Shown: positions 8,027 through 17,875, counted from the stretch's first letter. The stretch: 64,000 nt of DNA from an uncultured Veillonella sp. (GCA_900550175.1 URQX01000002.1:17520-81519), one strand, 5' to 3'. Notes: generated by a model from the letters alone, not told the origin. Numbers and translations are program-made.

Positions 8027-9622
8027 TTACTTAACTTTTCTAATATGTCTAAAGAAATACAACCAATATTCGTAAGCTACAGTATCAGCTAGTTTTGCTG
8101 CATCGAGGCCCACCATATCGATAAGTTCTGTCGGGATTTGGTAATAGGAGCCGCTTGTGCCAGATTTAGACAGGCACGCATTCACTAACATATTCGCATC
8201 AAAATCGATGATATAATCCATCAAATTAACGCGTTTCGTTTCACTGTGCGTGTATGCATGTTCCAATTGGAATTCACGCAAATTCTTTTCAAGCACCTTT
8301 TTATCCGCTTTAGTTTGCGCTACAAAGTCTTGCAATTGGCGATGGCCAGTGGCATGATCTGTACCGAGTTCAGCCAATAAAACGGACGCGAAATGCTTGG
8401 AGATACTACGAGAATCCATAGTGCGTTTAATATACGTATCCACATCGTGAGCTGCATGTAATCGTGCATTCAAGATGATCTGTTTTTCCAATACCTTCTT
8501 CGCAATGCGACGTGTTGGTTTATGTAAGGATGTAAGAGCTTCTGCTTTTGCCTTACCTAATGGTACCATTGTACCTTCCAATGGTGTCCAAAGACGACCT
8601 TGACCATACCCTTCTTGCACGCGAGCACCCATACCGTTGTATAAAATAGTTTGCAATGCTGCTACATCATCGGTAGACCAACCAGATAATTTTACCAATT
8701 CCACCACAGTACCTGCAGAGGCAGCTGCTTCAGAACTACTACGAACGCCCCAGATGCTGTTGAAGTTTTGTTCCTCTTGGTACGAAGCAAACACACCACC
8801 GATGGTAATGTCTGAACCAATGGATGCTACCGCACGACCAACTACATCATGAATGGATTCCGTACCGAGTAGCAATGGCGTATGCAATCGTACATATAAG
8901 GAATTTCCTGCACTCGTTGGCGTTGGCACAGGCATAATATCACCAATTGTAACGGTACAGTGACCGTATTCTGTACGGCGAGAACGGCCGATATGGCAAT
9001 CTAAATTTTTAGGGAATTCGTGAACGAAGGATTCCAAGGCATCCTTAGGACCTACTACGGAGCCCACAAATACTTGATTTGGTTCTACATATTCATAGTT
9101 AAAAATCGTGCCATCACTGCTGCGGCCTTGTACGCGCTCTTGCTCAGATGAGCGAGACATATGCAATTTAATCGCTGTTTCCACAGAAACTGGGCTACAT
9201 TCTGTACCATCTAGCACGACAAAGCCCTTTACGCCTTTAAAGCCAAGAAGATTTTGTTTTTCTGGCACATCGTATTCTTGTTTTGCATAAAAAGAATCAA
9301 CTACCTGGTTAGATGCAAACTTAGTTTCTTTAGCCGCATTCTTGTTTTTTTGCAAACTCAATGGCGCAGGGAATGATGTTCCCTTTACTGTATCTTTATA
9401 AGCGGATACGAAACGTAAATCACCGTAGAACAAATTCATAAAGTCCTGATTTGTATGCGCTGTTTTACCAAGGTTATGGGATTTGATAAACTGAGTGGCA
9501 AATAGGCCTCGCAAAATGCGTCCATCAATAGATCCACGTGTACCTGTCAATACGCCTGCCGTCGAAGAATTGGCAATGAGCGTTGGGGATTGTATAGTGA
9601 CCGTAATATTTACTTGTTCCAT
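8027..9622 (-). CDS. csx10: RAMP protein Csx10 (Cas5-like)
   Basis: 531 residues. The N-terminus (ITVTIQSPTLIANSSTAGVL, RGSIDGRILRGLFA) and the middle motif HIGRSRRTEYGHCTVTIG are characteristic of Csx10, the Cas5-type subunit of type III-D effectors that holds the crRNA 5' handle. A C-terminal glycine-rich motif (GARVQEGYGQGRLW, ~328-341) completes a second RAMP-like half. The ribosome site GGGGGTAAACT precedes ATG 9622, which overlaps the 3' end of the upstream RAMP gene by 13 bases. Its presence with csx19 is the main basis for calling III-D. Confidence 0.8.
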   Translation of the reverse strand: MEQVNITVTIQSPTLIANSSTAGVLTGTRGSIDGRILRGLFATQFIKSHNLGKTAHTNQDFMNLFYGDLRFVSAYKDTVKGTSFPAPLSLQKNKNAAKETKFASNQVVDSFYAKQEYDVPEKQNLLGFKGVKGFVVLDGTECSPVSVETAIKLHMSRSSEQERVQGRSSDGTIFNYEYVEPNQVFVGSVVGPKDALESFVHEFPKNLDCHIGRSRRTEYGHCTVTIGDIMPVPTPTSAGNSLYVRLHTPLLLGTESIHDVVGRAVASIGSDITIGGVFASYQEEQNFNSIWGVRSSSEAAASAGTVVELVKLSGWSTDDVAALQTILYNGMGARVQEGYGQGRLWTPLEGTMVPLGKAKAEALTSLHKPTRRIAKKVLEKQIILNARLHAAHDVDTYIKRTMDSRSISKHFASVLLAELGTDHATGHRQLQDFVAQTKADKKVLEKNLREFQLEHAYTHSETKRVNLMDYIIDFDANMLVNACLSKSGTSGSYYQIPTELIDMVGLDAAKLADTVAYEYWLYFFRHIRKVK

Positions 9623-10257
9623 AGTTTACCCCCTATTGTATCTAGATCAAATGCTTTATCATCGATTTTACATACCACTTGACCGAACCCACGGTTTCGC
9701 TTACCACCTATGGCCATCATATTGCGTACAGCACAGCTCAAAATATAGCGGTCTGTATCCGTCATATCCTCTACATCGATATGTCCCTTAAAGGTAAGCC
9801 CCTTATTAAGCACGCGAGAGTTATGCAAGGTACCTTCCATAGCTGTTCCTGTTGTTTGGTCGATAGATGTGTAATACCGCATGGATGTATATTCTTCAAG
9901 AACGCGGTCCTTTGTGAATACTGTTGGGTACTGTTCCTCTAACTGCGCCAATTCACGAGATACCACATCATAATCAGAAATGGTCAAATTCGAGATGGAT
10001 AATCTAGGTTCATCCGTAATGCCTTCAAGACGGTTGAATAAAACTTTCACATCGTCCGTTGTAAACGCCGTCATCTTAGACATTTCCATCATTTCCGCTA
10101 CCTCGAGAGCGCTTTCATATAACACACCGCGCACCCGTTTTGCCGGAATGAAAGGAATTCCGTAACGGTCATGAACGATGGTGCTGTCCGTGTTCACATC
10201 GCCTTGGCCGGACATCAGCATAGTTGGCGACAATAATTGTATAGTTAATGTGTACAT
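9610..10257 (-). CDS. csm3: Cas7-family RAMP protein (Csm3-like)
   Basis: About 215 residues from the start chosen here. It has the RAMP features IPFIPAKRVRGVLYE and AIGGKRNRGFGQVVCK and the length of a single Csm3-type backbone subunit that binds crRNA and cleaves target RNA. ATG 10257 is preferred over the longer frame (10284) because GGAG lies eight bases upstream and it begins four bases after the cas10 stop. Aspartates 26, 31 and 36 lie where backbone nucleases carry their cleaving residue, but this is not certain. Confidence 0.75.
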   Translation of the reverse strand: MYTLTIQLLSPTMLMSGQGDVNTDSTIVHDRYGIPFIPAKRVRGVLYESALEVAEMMEMSKMTAFTTDDVKVLFNRLEGITDEPRLSISNLTISDYDVVSRELAQLEEQYPTVFTKDRVLEEYTSMRYYTSIDQTTGTAMEGTLHNSRVLNKGLTFKGHIDVEDMTDTDRYILSCAVRNMMAIGGKRNRGFGQVVCKIDDKAFDLDTIGGKLWNK

Positions 10258-10261
10258 ATAC

Positions 10262-11842
10262 TTACTCCAATCCAGGCAATACATAATCCATCAATTCAAT
10301 GGCATCCGTATACGGTGTGCGCATATGGCCATCAATCTTAGCCCATAGCTTGTCTGTGAAAGCTTCCCAACCAGCTACATTCGGCAACGATGTCCCCGTA
10401 TTACGCAGTTGTTCAAGAAATACTGTCCACATATGTTCATTATCTTGAAGGACGGAACGCAATTCCTTCACCTTGTTATGAGCCATCACCTTGCCAGCAT
10501 TGAATTGAGCTGTACAATCCAATACTTGAGGCAATCCCTCTATATCACCAGAGGCTACAGATTCTGTACGGCCATAAACGCGGTATGGACCAAAGTGCAT
10601 ATTGCCTGTTAGGCTACTGTATTCATTGGCAAAGAATTGCTCCAATGTTGGCGCTGTTTCACCGTGTAAGAAGGCAAAGTCCATCCAGCAGGATTCCGAA
10701 ATCGTATGTGTTTCATTGTATGCACGCATCTTGGATTTTGCACTATCACACAATTGTTCTGCCATTTCGTAGCCTCTAAAGAATGGATATGATGTAGGAA
10801 TCACCGCAATACCTGCACAGGATGCAATAGACATGCCATCCGCATCACTCAATAATTGTTGCATCAAGAATTGTGACGTTTGTACCGCAATACGAGCATT
10901 ACAGATGAATGTAATATCGTCACCGCCTACGATGATAGGACGAATAGGCATCATGTTCGGTTTCAGTTCCAATTCTGAATCTAACACATCATAGTGATTG
11001 ATGATCCATTCCACTGTAGCCTTAAAACTAGCCAATGTTTTTTCATGAACGCGCTTGGATAAGGCGCTGCGTTCTTCCAAAGTTTTACAAGCTCTGAAAT
11101 GAGCCCCCATGTTGTTACCATCAATATGAACGATAGCAATATCATTGATACCCGTTTTACTAGTATCTGTAGATTGATTTTGACCTAGGTCCTCTAACTC
11201 AGATGGAAATACCCAGTCCGTGTCTTCTGTGCCGAATAGGTCAAGGCTCAATCGTTTATTTGCTGCGTCAAAAGCGTTAAATTTAGCTGAGAAAGACGTA
11301 GCCACAAGGCGTTTTTCACCTATTGGTTCTGTTGTATCAGCCACATCACCACTAAAATCGCAAATCGTAGTCAACCCTGTATTGGCTGGCGTCACAATCG
11401 GATGTAGAGTATGCTGATTAGCCTTTAATTGTGAATATAACACCCCTAAATCACTGGAGAACTTATCCTTATCAAGGGTAATTGTTCCAGATGTGGCCCC
11501 CACCTTGAGGGATGGATATTTCGTCAAGACACGAGTAGTGAATTGCTTAATGATATTCGCCACGAGCGCTTCATGAGCTTCGTCAACCAACACTAATGCA
11601 TTACCGCCGCCGATGTACGCCACATACACAGGCGTCGGCAGTGCTGTAAGACTTTCACCATGGCTTAACCAAGATGTTGTATCTGCGGCTACCCCAATAT
11701 TCTTAATGACCTCATCGCACAACACATTCTTAAATAATCGGTCCACAATATATGAAGCCCCTACATTGGCCTTCAATTTATTGTTTGCGAAGATGTACTT
11801 TTGAATGGACTGCACATCAAATAAAATCGCATTTACTTGCAT
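10262..11842 (-). CDS. cas10: Cas10 (type III large subunit, cyclase active, no HD domain)
   Basis: 526 residues. The C-terminal Palm domain has an intact IIVGGDDITF motif (~308-317), expected to make cyclic oligoadenylates when target RNA is bound. An N-terminal Palm-like domain carries YIGGGNALVLV. There is no N-terminal HD nuclease motif and the protein is short for the family (often 700-900), so DNA cleavage by this subunit is unlikely; defence should rely on signalling to CARF effectors such as the CARF-HEPN protein at 22271. AAGGAG precedes the ATG. No separate Cas11 gene is recognisable in the operon. Confidence 0.88.
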   Translation of the reverse strand: MQVNAILFDVQSIQKYIFANNKLKANVGASYIVDRLFKNVLCDEVIKNIGVAADTTSWLSHGESLTALPTPVYVAYIGGGNALVLVDEAHEALVANIIKQFTTRVLTKYPSLKVGATSGTITLDKDKFSSDLGVLYSQLKANQHTLHPIVTPANTGLTTICDFSGDVADTTEPIGEKRLVATSFSAKFNAFDAANKRLSLDLFGTEDTDWVFPSELEDLGQNQSTDTSKTGINDIAIVHIDGNNMGAHFRACKTLEERSALSKRVHEKTLASFKATVEWIINHYDVLDSELELKPNMMPIRPIIVGGDDITFICNARIAVQTSQFLMQQLLSDADGMSIASCAGIAVIPTSYPFFRGYEMAEQLCDSAKSKMRAYNETHTISESCWMDFAFLHGETAPTLEQFFANEYSSLTGNMHFGPYRVYGRTESVASGDIEGLPQVLDCTAQFNAGKVMAHNKVKELRSVLQDNEHMWTVFLEQLRNTGTSLPNVAGWEAFTDKLWAKIDGHMRTPYTDAIELMDYVLPGLE

Positions 11843-11876
11843 AGGCTCACTCCTTACCTACAAAACACAATACGAA

Positions 11877-12239
11877 TCAGCGACAATACTCACGGAATTG
11901 AACAAACTGAAAGTTCACTATTTTCTCGTTCACCCCATCCCTATAGGATGCTTCAACCACCCGTTCACTGGTAGCTGCCACAACAGTAATCCCAACAGCG
12001 AGCAATCGTTCCACTAACACATGACAATAAATGAATTCTCCTTGGCAGAGTACTGCCGTTGGATGCAAGGCGATGATACGCGCTGCATAATCTTGCGCCA
12101 ACTGACTAATTTCCACCGAAGATGCCATCGGATCAATCTGAGGGAATGGCATATCCATAATCATCCCATATTGATTCCCTGCATCGAGCTGTGCATCCGA
12201 CCAGTACTGAGATGGATGATTTGTATGATTGATAAACAT
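11877..12239 (-). CDS. Small CRISPR-linked protein, Rossmann-like; candidate ring nuclease
   Basis: About 120 residues from ATG 12239, chosen because GAGGGG lies just upstream. The sequence (MFINHTNHPSQYW, DMPFPQIDP, AVLCQGEFIY, GITVVAATSERVV, FQFVQFREY) suggests a small alpha/beta fold resembling a lone CARF/Rossmann domain. Small proteins of this kind beside type III operons include ring nucleases that degrade cyclic oligoadenylate, but I cannot place it in Csx15, Csx16 or Csx20 with confidence. It lies 34 bases upstream of cas10 and is probably co-transcribed. It would be a sensible off-switch for the cyclase. Confidence 0.45.
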   Translation of the reverse strand: MFINHTNHPSQYWSDAQLDAGNQYGMIMDMPFPQIDPMASSVEISQLAQDYAARIIALHPTAVLCQGEFIYCHVLVERLLAVGITVVAATSERVVEASYRDGVNEKIVNFQFVQFREYCR

Positions 12240-12398
12240 GGAATCCCCTCTTTCATGAAACACGATATACAAAACTTCATTTATATTTCATCTTTAATGA
12301 TAGCAAATACTAAGAAAAAAAGCACTTATAATCATGCATTTTATGAAAGTTTTATGATTATTCAATATATACTATAATTCTTTAGATAATTTAAAAAG
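12240..12398 (-). promoter_or_regulatory. Gap between broken cas1 and the effector genes; possible internal promoter
   Basis: This AT-rich 160-bp gap is the only sizeable break in the cas operon. A weak minus-strand match, TTGAAT-16-TAAAAT (about 12338-12365), could give the effector genes their own promoter, independent of cas2-cas1. No terminator is seen. Confidence 0.25.
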
Positions 12399-13397
12399 TT
12401 ATACAAACTCCTTTACTTCTAATTCTTCTGCGGGAGCATGACCAATATTCTTTAAAAAAGATATAAAATACTGTATTTCTTGTTGAATCCATTGACGTGG
12501 TGTAACTCCTGCTAACCGCGTTGCAGTATGTGTCATATAATATTCATATGTTTTAACCCAGCCCTTATTAGAATCACGAGCCAAGAAACAGCCTCGTTCA
12601 GATATATCAAAATCATCTCTATTAATCATTTGTCGATTGAAAACCTTTAAGATAAATCTATCGATAATCTCTTGTCGTAATAGATCCATCACATCGTACA
12701 CAAAACTATCCTTTCTATCGTTCGTACTATGTAACACACCAATACGCACATCAAGACCAGTAGATACTAGGTAGGCGCGCACCTCTCGTTCCAGAAATGA
12801 ATAACCATAACTGAGTAAAGCATTTACAGGATCTGTACTAGGATGACGTTTGCGTCCTGGAAAGGTCCAAGGTTAAGACAATATAAATGGCCATACGGAA
12901 AAATAAGTTCGAGAAGCAAGGCCTTCTATGCCTCTCAAGGCCTCTACTGTCTTGGTCCTATCTACACGTTTCACTAAGGCCTGCATAGTATGGCGAATCG
13001 CCTCATAGTTAGGAATATGTCGCGTCTTATTGTACTGATCAAGGATGTTTAATTGGGCTTTCACCTTGCGAAATACAATATACCGCGATGCCATAAGGGC
13101 AAAATCAGGGTTTGTGAAATGATTCACTTGCCACAATAATTTCTTAAGCGATGTATGTTCATCACCAAGAATCCCCATAACCTCGTATTTATGATTCACA
13201 AACTGAATGAGAGAACCTTGCTCAACTAAAGAGAACATAACTTGTGTAGAAATTTGTACCGTTCGCCCAACTACGAGATTATTTACGTTCGCCATGGGTA
13301 ACTGACGCCGAACCTCATGATTCTGTTCTAAGATTAACAAACCACCATCTTGTTTTATCGATATACCTGGCGTCATAACATATACAGTTTCAATCAT
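12399..13397 (-). pseudogene. cas1: cas1 integrase gene interrupted by an in-frame TAA
   Basis: The frame is open for 174 codons from ATG 13397, hits TAA at 12873-12875 and continues in the same frame for another 157 codons, giving a normal Cas1 length of about 332. The N-terminal half has the Cas1 beta-domain and the catalytic glutamate region (RGIEGLASRTYF). The C-terminal half has PWTFPGRKRHPSTDPVNALL, the histidine of GVLHSTN and the aspartates of YDVMDLLR. The stop separates the catalytic E from H and D. It looks like a single change of CAA, GAA or AAA to TAA (or a sequencing error). Unless read through, spacer acquisition is lost. cas2 next to it is intact. Confidence 0.85.
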
Positions 13398-13431
13398 ACC
13401 AACACCTCCTAAACAAATTACATAATCACTG

Positions 13432-13710
13432 TTAAATCATAATAATCTGTTCCTCACACAATGGAACCTTCTCATTGTTGCACCATATGGGGGTCTTGGT
13501 CGTATCCGATATGGAAACAATTAACAAGCGCTTTGTCTCATCATTTCTTGTAAGAAACTCTAAATTCTTGATAATCGTCTCCACCCGTACATGAGCATTA
13601 AGACAGAGAAACACGCTATGCTGCACACGGTAACAAAATGATTCTAAATACTTAACTACCTTATTCCGGATTTTTGTGTTCGAAAGGTCATAAGAAATTA
13701 GATATTGCAT
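13432..13710 (-). CDS. cas2: CRISPR-associated Cas2
   Basis: About 92 residues from ATG 13710, which has AAAGGGGTGG upstream; the longer frame would need GTG at 13719. The start MQYLISYDLSNTKIRNKV and the later VQHSVFLC match Cas2, the dimeric bridge of the Cas1-Cas2 spacer integration complex; the aspartate in YDLS is the usual conserved residue. It is the first recognisable gene of the cas operon and lies 34 bases upstream of the broken cas1, so it is probably without a partner unless another Cas1 exists elsewhere. Confidence 0.88.
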   Translation of the reverse strand: MQYLISYDLSNTKIRNKVVKYLESFCYRVQHSVFLCLNAHVRVETIIKNLEFLTRNDETKRLLIVSISDTTKTPIWCNNEKVPLCEEQIIMI

Positions 13711-13781
13711 ACAAACCACCCCTTTGTGGTGCTAACGTACTATTTATCGTCTTGCAGCATCTTCACAATCATATATAGTAT

Positions 13782-13868
13782 TCATAGCCAGCAAATGATA
13801 GCTAATAGTCCAGTCATAATACTAACCTTAGCCAATGTTGGTGCAAATATAGATACAATAGATGACAT
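13782..13868 (-). CDS. Possible 28-residue hydrophobic peptide upstream of cas2
   Basis: The frame reads MSSIVSIFAPTLAKVSIMTG and ends LLAIICWL, a single likely membrane helix. The ribosome site is weak. It overlaps the C-terminal part of the 35-residue ORF at 13828-13935 in another frame; the two could be the frameshifted halves of one ~50-residue membrane protein. Confidence 0.25.
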   Translation of the reverse strand: MSSIVSIFAPTLAKVSIMTGLLAIICWL

Positions 13869-13935
13869 AGGATCTTCGATTCATGCGCCCTGACAAATAC
13901 ATCATTTCCTTTAATTCTTGTATTACATTAGACAT
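13828..13935 (-). CDS. Possible 35-residue peptide upstream of cas2
   Basis: ATG 13935 follows GAGGTGCGGT. The peptide starts MSNVIQELKEMMYLSGRMNR and then turns hydrophobic. The GRMNRRSY segment resembles the start of DUF805-type membrane proteins, but the frame stops after 35 codons. It may be a small peptide or the remnant of a membrane-protein gene. Confidence 0.25.
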   Translation of the reverse strand: MSNVIQELKEMMYLSGRMNRRSYVIYCIYICTNIG

Positions 13936-13943
13936 ACCGCACC

Positions 13944-14015
13944 TCACTTTTTCTTGCTCAATGATTTAGCGATTACGATTAAAACAGCCCAACAAATCAA
14001 CATTTCAATACTCAT
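13944..14015 (-). CDS. Small membrane peptide (23 residues)
   Basis: ATG 14015 with GGGGAGG about 15 bases upstream encodes MSIEMLICWAVLIVIAKSLS plus three lysines. One membrane helix with a basic tail is the form of many type I toxin or regulatory peptides. It is the first ORF behind the boxed promoter at 14060, upstream of cas2, and could be a leader peptide or a toxin. Confidence 0.4.
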   Translation of the reverse strand: MSIEMLICWAVLIVIAKSLSKKK

Positions 14016-14059
14016 CAAGACTAACACCTCCCCACACTATGATTTGTTTTGTTGCATTC

Positions 14060-14105
14060 ATTATACGAACCATAGTGAAAGTAGGATAATCAGAAAAACT
14101 AGGAA
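14060..14105 (-). promoter_or_regulatory. CRISPR-locus promoter with conserved upstream box, copy 3 (likely cas operon promoter)
   Basis: TATAAT (minus, 14060-14065) is 22 bp from CTGATT, the end of an AATTCCTAGTTTTTCTGATT box. Downstream on the same strand are the small peptides and then cas2, cas1 and the effector genes with no clear terminator between, so this is the best candidate for the main cas promoter. Confidence 0.55.
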
Positions 14106-14107
14106 TT

Positions 14108-14127
14108 AAAAAAGCGCCTTTCGGCGC
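14108..14127 (-). terminator. Terminator at the distal end of array 2
   Basis: On the minus strand GCGCCGAAAGGCGC is followed by six T. It would stop array 2 pre-crRNA just before the boxed promoter of the cas operon. Confidence 0.65.
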
Positions 14128-14302
14128 AACAGTAGTATAACTAACAAAACAAATTCCATTTTGTATAAGTGTCAAAATACCACCAAATTCAGATTGGATT
14201 TTTTTGTTAAGTTATCCATTATCTTATGATCAGAAATTTAAAATTCTATTATAGCCATTGTGAGAATCTCCTAATACCCAAATAAGCAAAAGCAGTCAGT
14301 AT

Positions 14303-17300
14303 GTTGCAACTAATGAAGATAATAAAAAAGTGATTACCAATAATAACAGCGTTTCAATACCGTAAACGGTAGGTACTATTGCAACGAAAGAAATCAACGA
14401 GAAACAGGGGCAAGAATTAGCGAGTTTCAATACCGCAAGCGGTAAGTGTTATTGCTTATCGCCTTTGTTTTATCTTCTCTTCGTTCAGATATTTGAGATG
14501 TGCGGACCTCATCGTCGCGCTGCTCCTCTGCTGTTTCGCACCCTTCGGCGCATACCGTAAACGGTAAGTACTGTTGCTTTATCACCTTCGTTTTACCTTC
14601 GCTTTGCTCAGGTACTTGAGATATGCAGACCTCATCGTCACTTTGCTCCTCTGCTGTCTCGTCCCCTTCGGCGCATACCGTAAACGGTAGGTACTGTTGC
14701 AACTATAGATAGCGCCAAAACAGGCTTAAAGGTATGGGATCCGTTTCAATACCGTAAACGGTAGTTACATTTCTTTATCACTTTTGTTTTCTTTCGCTTT
14801 GCTTAGGCACTTGAGATGGGGGGACCTCATCGTCACTTCGCTCCTCTGCTGCCTCACACTCTGCGACGCATACTGCAAGTGGTAGGTATTATTGCAACGT
14901 AAGAATGAAGTCGGCTATAGAATGGTTACAGCAGATTAATAGTTTCAATACCGCAAGCGGCAGGTGTTGTTGCAACCTCAAAGGTTTATACCGCCGTTTG
15001 TTCGGTTATGGTTATGGTTTCAATACCGCAAGCGGTAGGTATTGTTGCAACCACTATCGCAACTAAATTGGCTTTCATCTCTGCACTTCGGTTTCAATAC
15101 CGCAGGCGGTAGATGTTGTTGCAACATGATTGGCATCCATCCGAATACGGGAAGTATTTTACTGTTTCAATACCGTAAACGGTAGGTACTGTTGCTTATC
15201 GCCTTTGTTTTACCTTCACTTCGTTCAGGTACTTGAGATATGCGGACCTCATCATCGGTATGCACCTCTGCTGTCTCACACTCTGTGGTACATACCGTAA
15301 ATGGTAGGTGCTGTTACAAATAAACAAGCACGTCGAAGTGCTCCTCCTAAAATAAAATGGTTTCAATACTGTAAACAGTAAGTACCATTACCTTTATTTT
15401 ATCTTCTCTTCGTTCAGGTAAGAGATGTGCGGACTTCATCGTCGATTTGCTCCTCTGCTGCCTCGCACCCTTCGGCGCATACCGTAAACGGTAGGTGTTA
15501 TTGCAACGCGGATTTCAAGCATGGGGCAAAGAAAATGTTGCAAAATTGTTTCAATACCGCAAGCAGTAGGTGTTGTTGCAACTTTCTAGTACAAGATATG
15601 AACGCTATCAAAAAAGCTTTATAGTTTCAATACCGCAGGCGGTAGGTGTTGTTGCAACATGACAAGGACGGCAACCTAATCAGTAACGGCAATTATTAGT
15701 TTCAATACCGTAAACGGTAAGTGTTGTTGCTTATCGCCTTTGTTTTACCTTCTCTTCGTTCAGGTACTTGAGATGTGCGGACCTCATCGTCGCTTTGCTC
15801 CTCTGCTGTCTCGCACCCTTCGGCGCATACCGTAAACGGTAGGTACTATTGCAATTGCATCGATCCTTCTGATAATAACATACTTGATAGGTTTCAATAC
15901 CGTAAACCGTAGGTGTTGTTGCAACATTTAAAAATCAACAAGAAGAAAACGAATATACGCCTCTATTGTTTCAATACCGCAAGCAGTAAGTGCTGTTACT
16001 TCATCACCTTTGTTTTACCTTCTCTTCGTTCAGGTACTTGCAATGTGTGGGCCTCATCGTCACTTCGCTCCTCTGCTGTCTCGCACCCTTCGACGCATAC
16101 CGTAAACGGTAAGTACTATTGCAACCGAATCAATTACGTCCTGATTTTGTTCAGGAGCAAAGTGCGTTTCAATACCGTAAACAGTAGGTACTATTGCAAT
16201 ATCAGAAGAATCTATTAAGAACTATTTATTGGATTGTTTGTTTCAATACCATAAACGGTAGGTACTGTTGCTTATCGCCTTTGTTTCACCTTCTCTTCGT
16301 TCAGGTACTTGAGATGTGCAGACCTCATCGTCGCTTTGCTCCTCTGCTGTCTCGCACCCTTCGGCGCATACCGTAAACGGTAAGCACTGTTACAACCGAA
16401 GATGCTCAAATCTTTGCTGATTGGAAACAATGGTTTCAATACCGTAAACGGTAGGTGCTGTTGCAACCTTATTGGGGGAAAGTCGTAGTCGTTACTATGA
16501 CCGAGTTTCAATACCGTGAACGGTAGGTGCTGTTGCTTCATCATCTTCGTTTTACCTTCTCTTCGTTCAGGTACTTGAGATGTGCGGACCTCATCGTCGC
16601 TTTGCTCCTCTGCTGTCTCGCACCCTTCGGCGCATACCGTAAACGGTAAGCACTGTTACAACCGAAGATGCTCAAATCTTTGCTGATTGGAAACAATGGT
16701 TTCAATACCGTAAACGATAGGTGTTGTTGCAACTAACAATAACAGACGAAAATGGTATGAAGCGTGTACCGTTTCAATACCGCAGGCGGTAGGTGTTGTT
16801 GCAACTTATATTTAATTTAAAGGAGGATTTAAAATGAGTGGAGTTTCAATACCGCAGGCGGTAGGTGTTGTTGCAACCCTTGGTGCTCTCCAACAATTCG
16901 AAACGGCGAACATCAGTGTTTCAATACCGCAGGCGGTAGGTGTTGTTGCAACGTCAACTACGATGTTCGTGAGGCTGCAGCAACAGCTGTAGCGTTTCAA
17001 TACCGCAAGCGGTAGGTGTTGTTGCAACCGAATTAATTTCGGGGCCGTTATATATTGTTTCGTAAATTGTTTCAATACCGCAAGCGGTAGGTGTTGTTGC
17101 AACCAACTATGACATCAGGGAAGCTGCAGCGACAGCTGTGGCTGTTTCAATACCGCAAGCGGTAGGTGTTGTTGCAACTTAACAGATTAATGAAGTGCTG
17201 TTCTGGTAAAATCACAGGTTTCAATACCGCAAGCGGTAGGTGTTGTTGCAACCTGGTCAAGCTGGTGCTACCGAATTAACTGCGTATACGCGTTTCAATA

Positions 17301-17549
17301 CCGCAAGCGGTAGGTGTTGTTGCAACTGGCTTAAAAGAAATGTGCTGCGGCGATGATGATACTGTTTCAATACCGCAAGCGGTAGGTGTTGTTGCAACTT
17401 TTTAAAATGCGTGTGATTAACAGAAACCAAAGTGCTATTGTTTCAATACCGCAAGCGGTAGGTGTTGTTGCAACTTGAGTTCTCCCGCATTGATGCAGAG
17501 ACAAGAGAAGTATGGTTTCAATACCGCAAGCGGTAGGTGTTGTTGCAAC
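14303..17549 (-). CRISPR. CRISPR array 2, interrupted by repeat elements
   Basis: The same 35-bp repeat as array 1, with about 29 ordinary spacers and nine element insertions. The leader-proximal 12 or so repeats (16770-17549) are almost uniform, with CGCAAGCGG or CGCAGGCGG cores and AGGTGTTGTTGCAAC ends, and have no elements; distal repeats are mixed and degenerate. The distal end begins with a partial repeat, GTTGCAAC. Transcription is on the minus strand from the leader at 17550-17780. One element-repeat-spacer block is duplicated (spacers 16397-16432 and 16663-16698 are identical). Confidence 0.95.
14456..16634. repeat. Nine copies of the ~97-bp array-embedded element (array 2)
   Basis: Copies at about 14456-14552, 14578-14675, 14770-14870, 15196-15292, 15391-15479, 15731-15827, 16000-16097, 16272-16368 and 16537-16634. 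All have the same orientation and boundaries as in array 1. The copies near 14770 and 15196 are the most diverged (for example CTGCGACGCA and CTGTGGTACA ends). None lies in the leader-proximal 900 bp of this array. Confidence 0.88.
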
Positions 17550-17780
17550 AGCAGGCCTTACAAAGCCAGTATTCATGGGGCTTAAAAATAGGTTTTGGAA
17601 AACCTCATACCGTAAACGGTCAAAACGCACTCCCATTTGATCCAAAAGGCCTATGGATATAGGTAAATACTGGAAGAAAATGACTTTTCTTAAGATACAG
17701 TCATTATAAGGGTTTCTAGATTTTCAGTCAATATTTTAATTCATTTTCTTTTCACGTTTAAATCTCCACTAGGCAGATGT
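17550..17780 (-). promoter_or_regulatory. Leader of CRISPR array 2
   Basis: The promoter reads TTGACT (17726-17731), 17 bp, TATAAT (17703-17708) on the minus strand. Downstream, the leader contains a half repeat (plus strand TACCGTAAACGGT, 17608-17620), the palindrome AGGTTTTGGAAAACCT and a segment of about 58 bp that is nearly identical next to array 3 but absent from array 1. Confidence 0.85.
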
Positions 17781-17845
17781 TATTTGAGATTATCCCTATT
17801 TTCTGGTCTTTCACATGGTTAGAAAACGATTGGTCTCATAAAAAT

Positions 17846-17875
17846 GACCTATCCACAGTGATGCATGGATAGGTC
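17846..17875 (-). terminator. Terminator of the TPR gene
   Basis: GACCTATCCA pairs with TGGATAGGTC and is followed on the minus strand by ATTTTTAT, separating the TPR gene from the array 2 leader promoter. Confidence 0.65.

Noticed and set aside
10262..11842. HD nuclease domain in Cas10
   Set aside because: No histidine-aspartate pair in a suitable N-terminal context; the protein starts directly with a Palm-like domain.
11877..12239. Naming the small protein Csx20, Csx15 or Csx16
   Set aside because: The visible motifs do not match what I remember of those families closely enough; only a Rossmann-like small protein can be supported.
12978..13397. Treating the two cas1 frames as separate genes
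   Set aside because: They are in the same frame, the stop falls inside a conserved Cas1 core and the second frame has no ribosome site.
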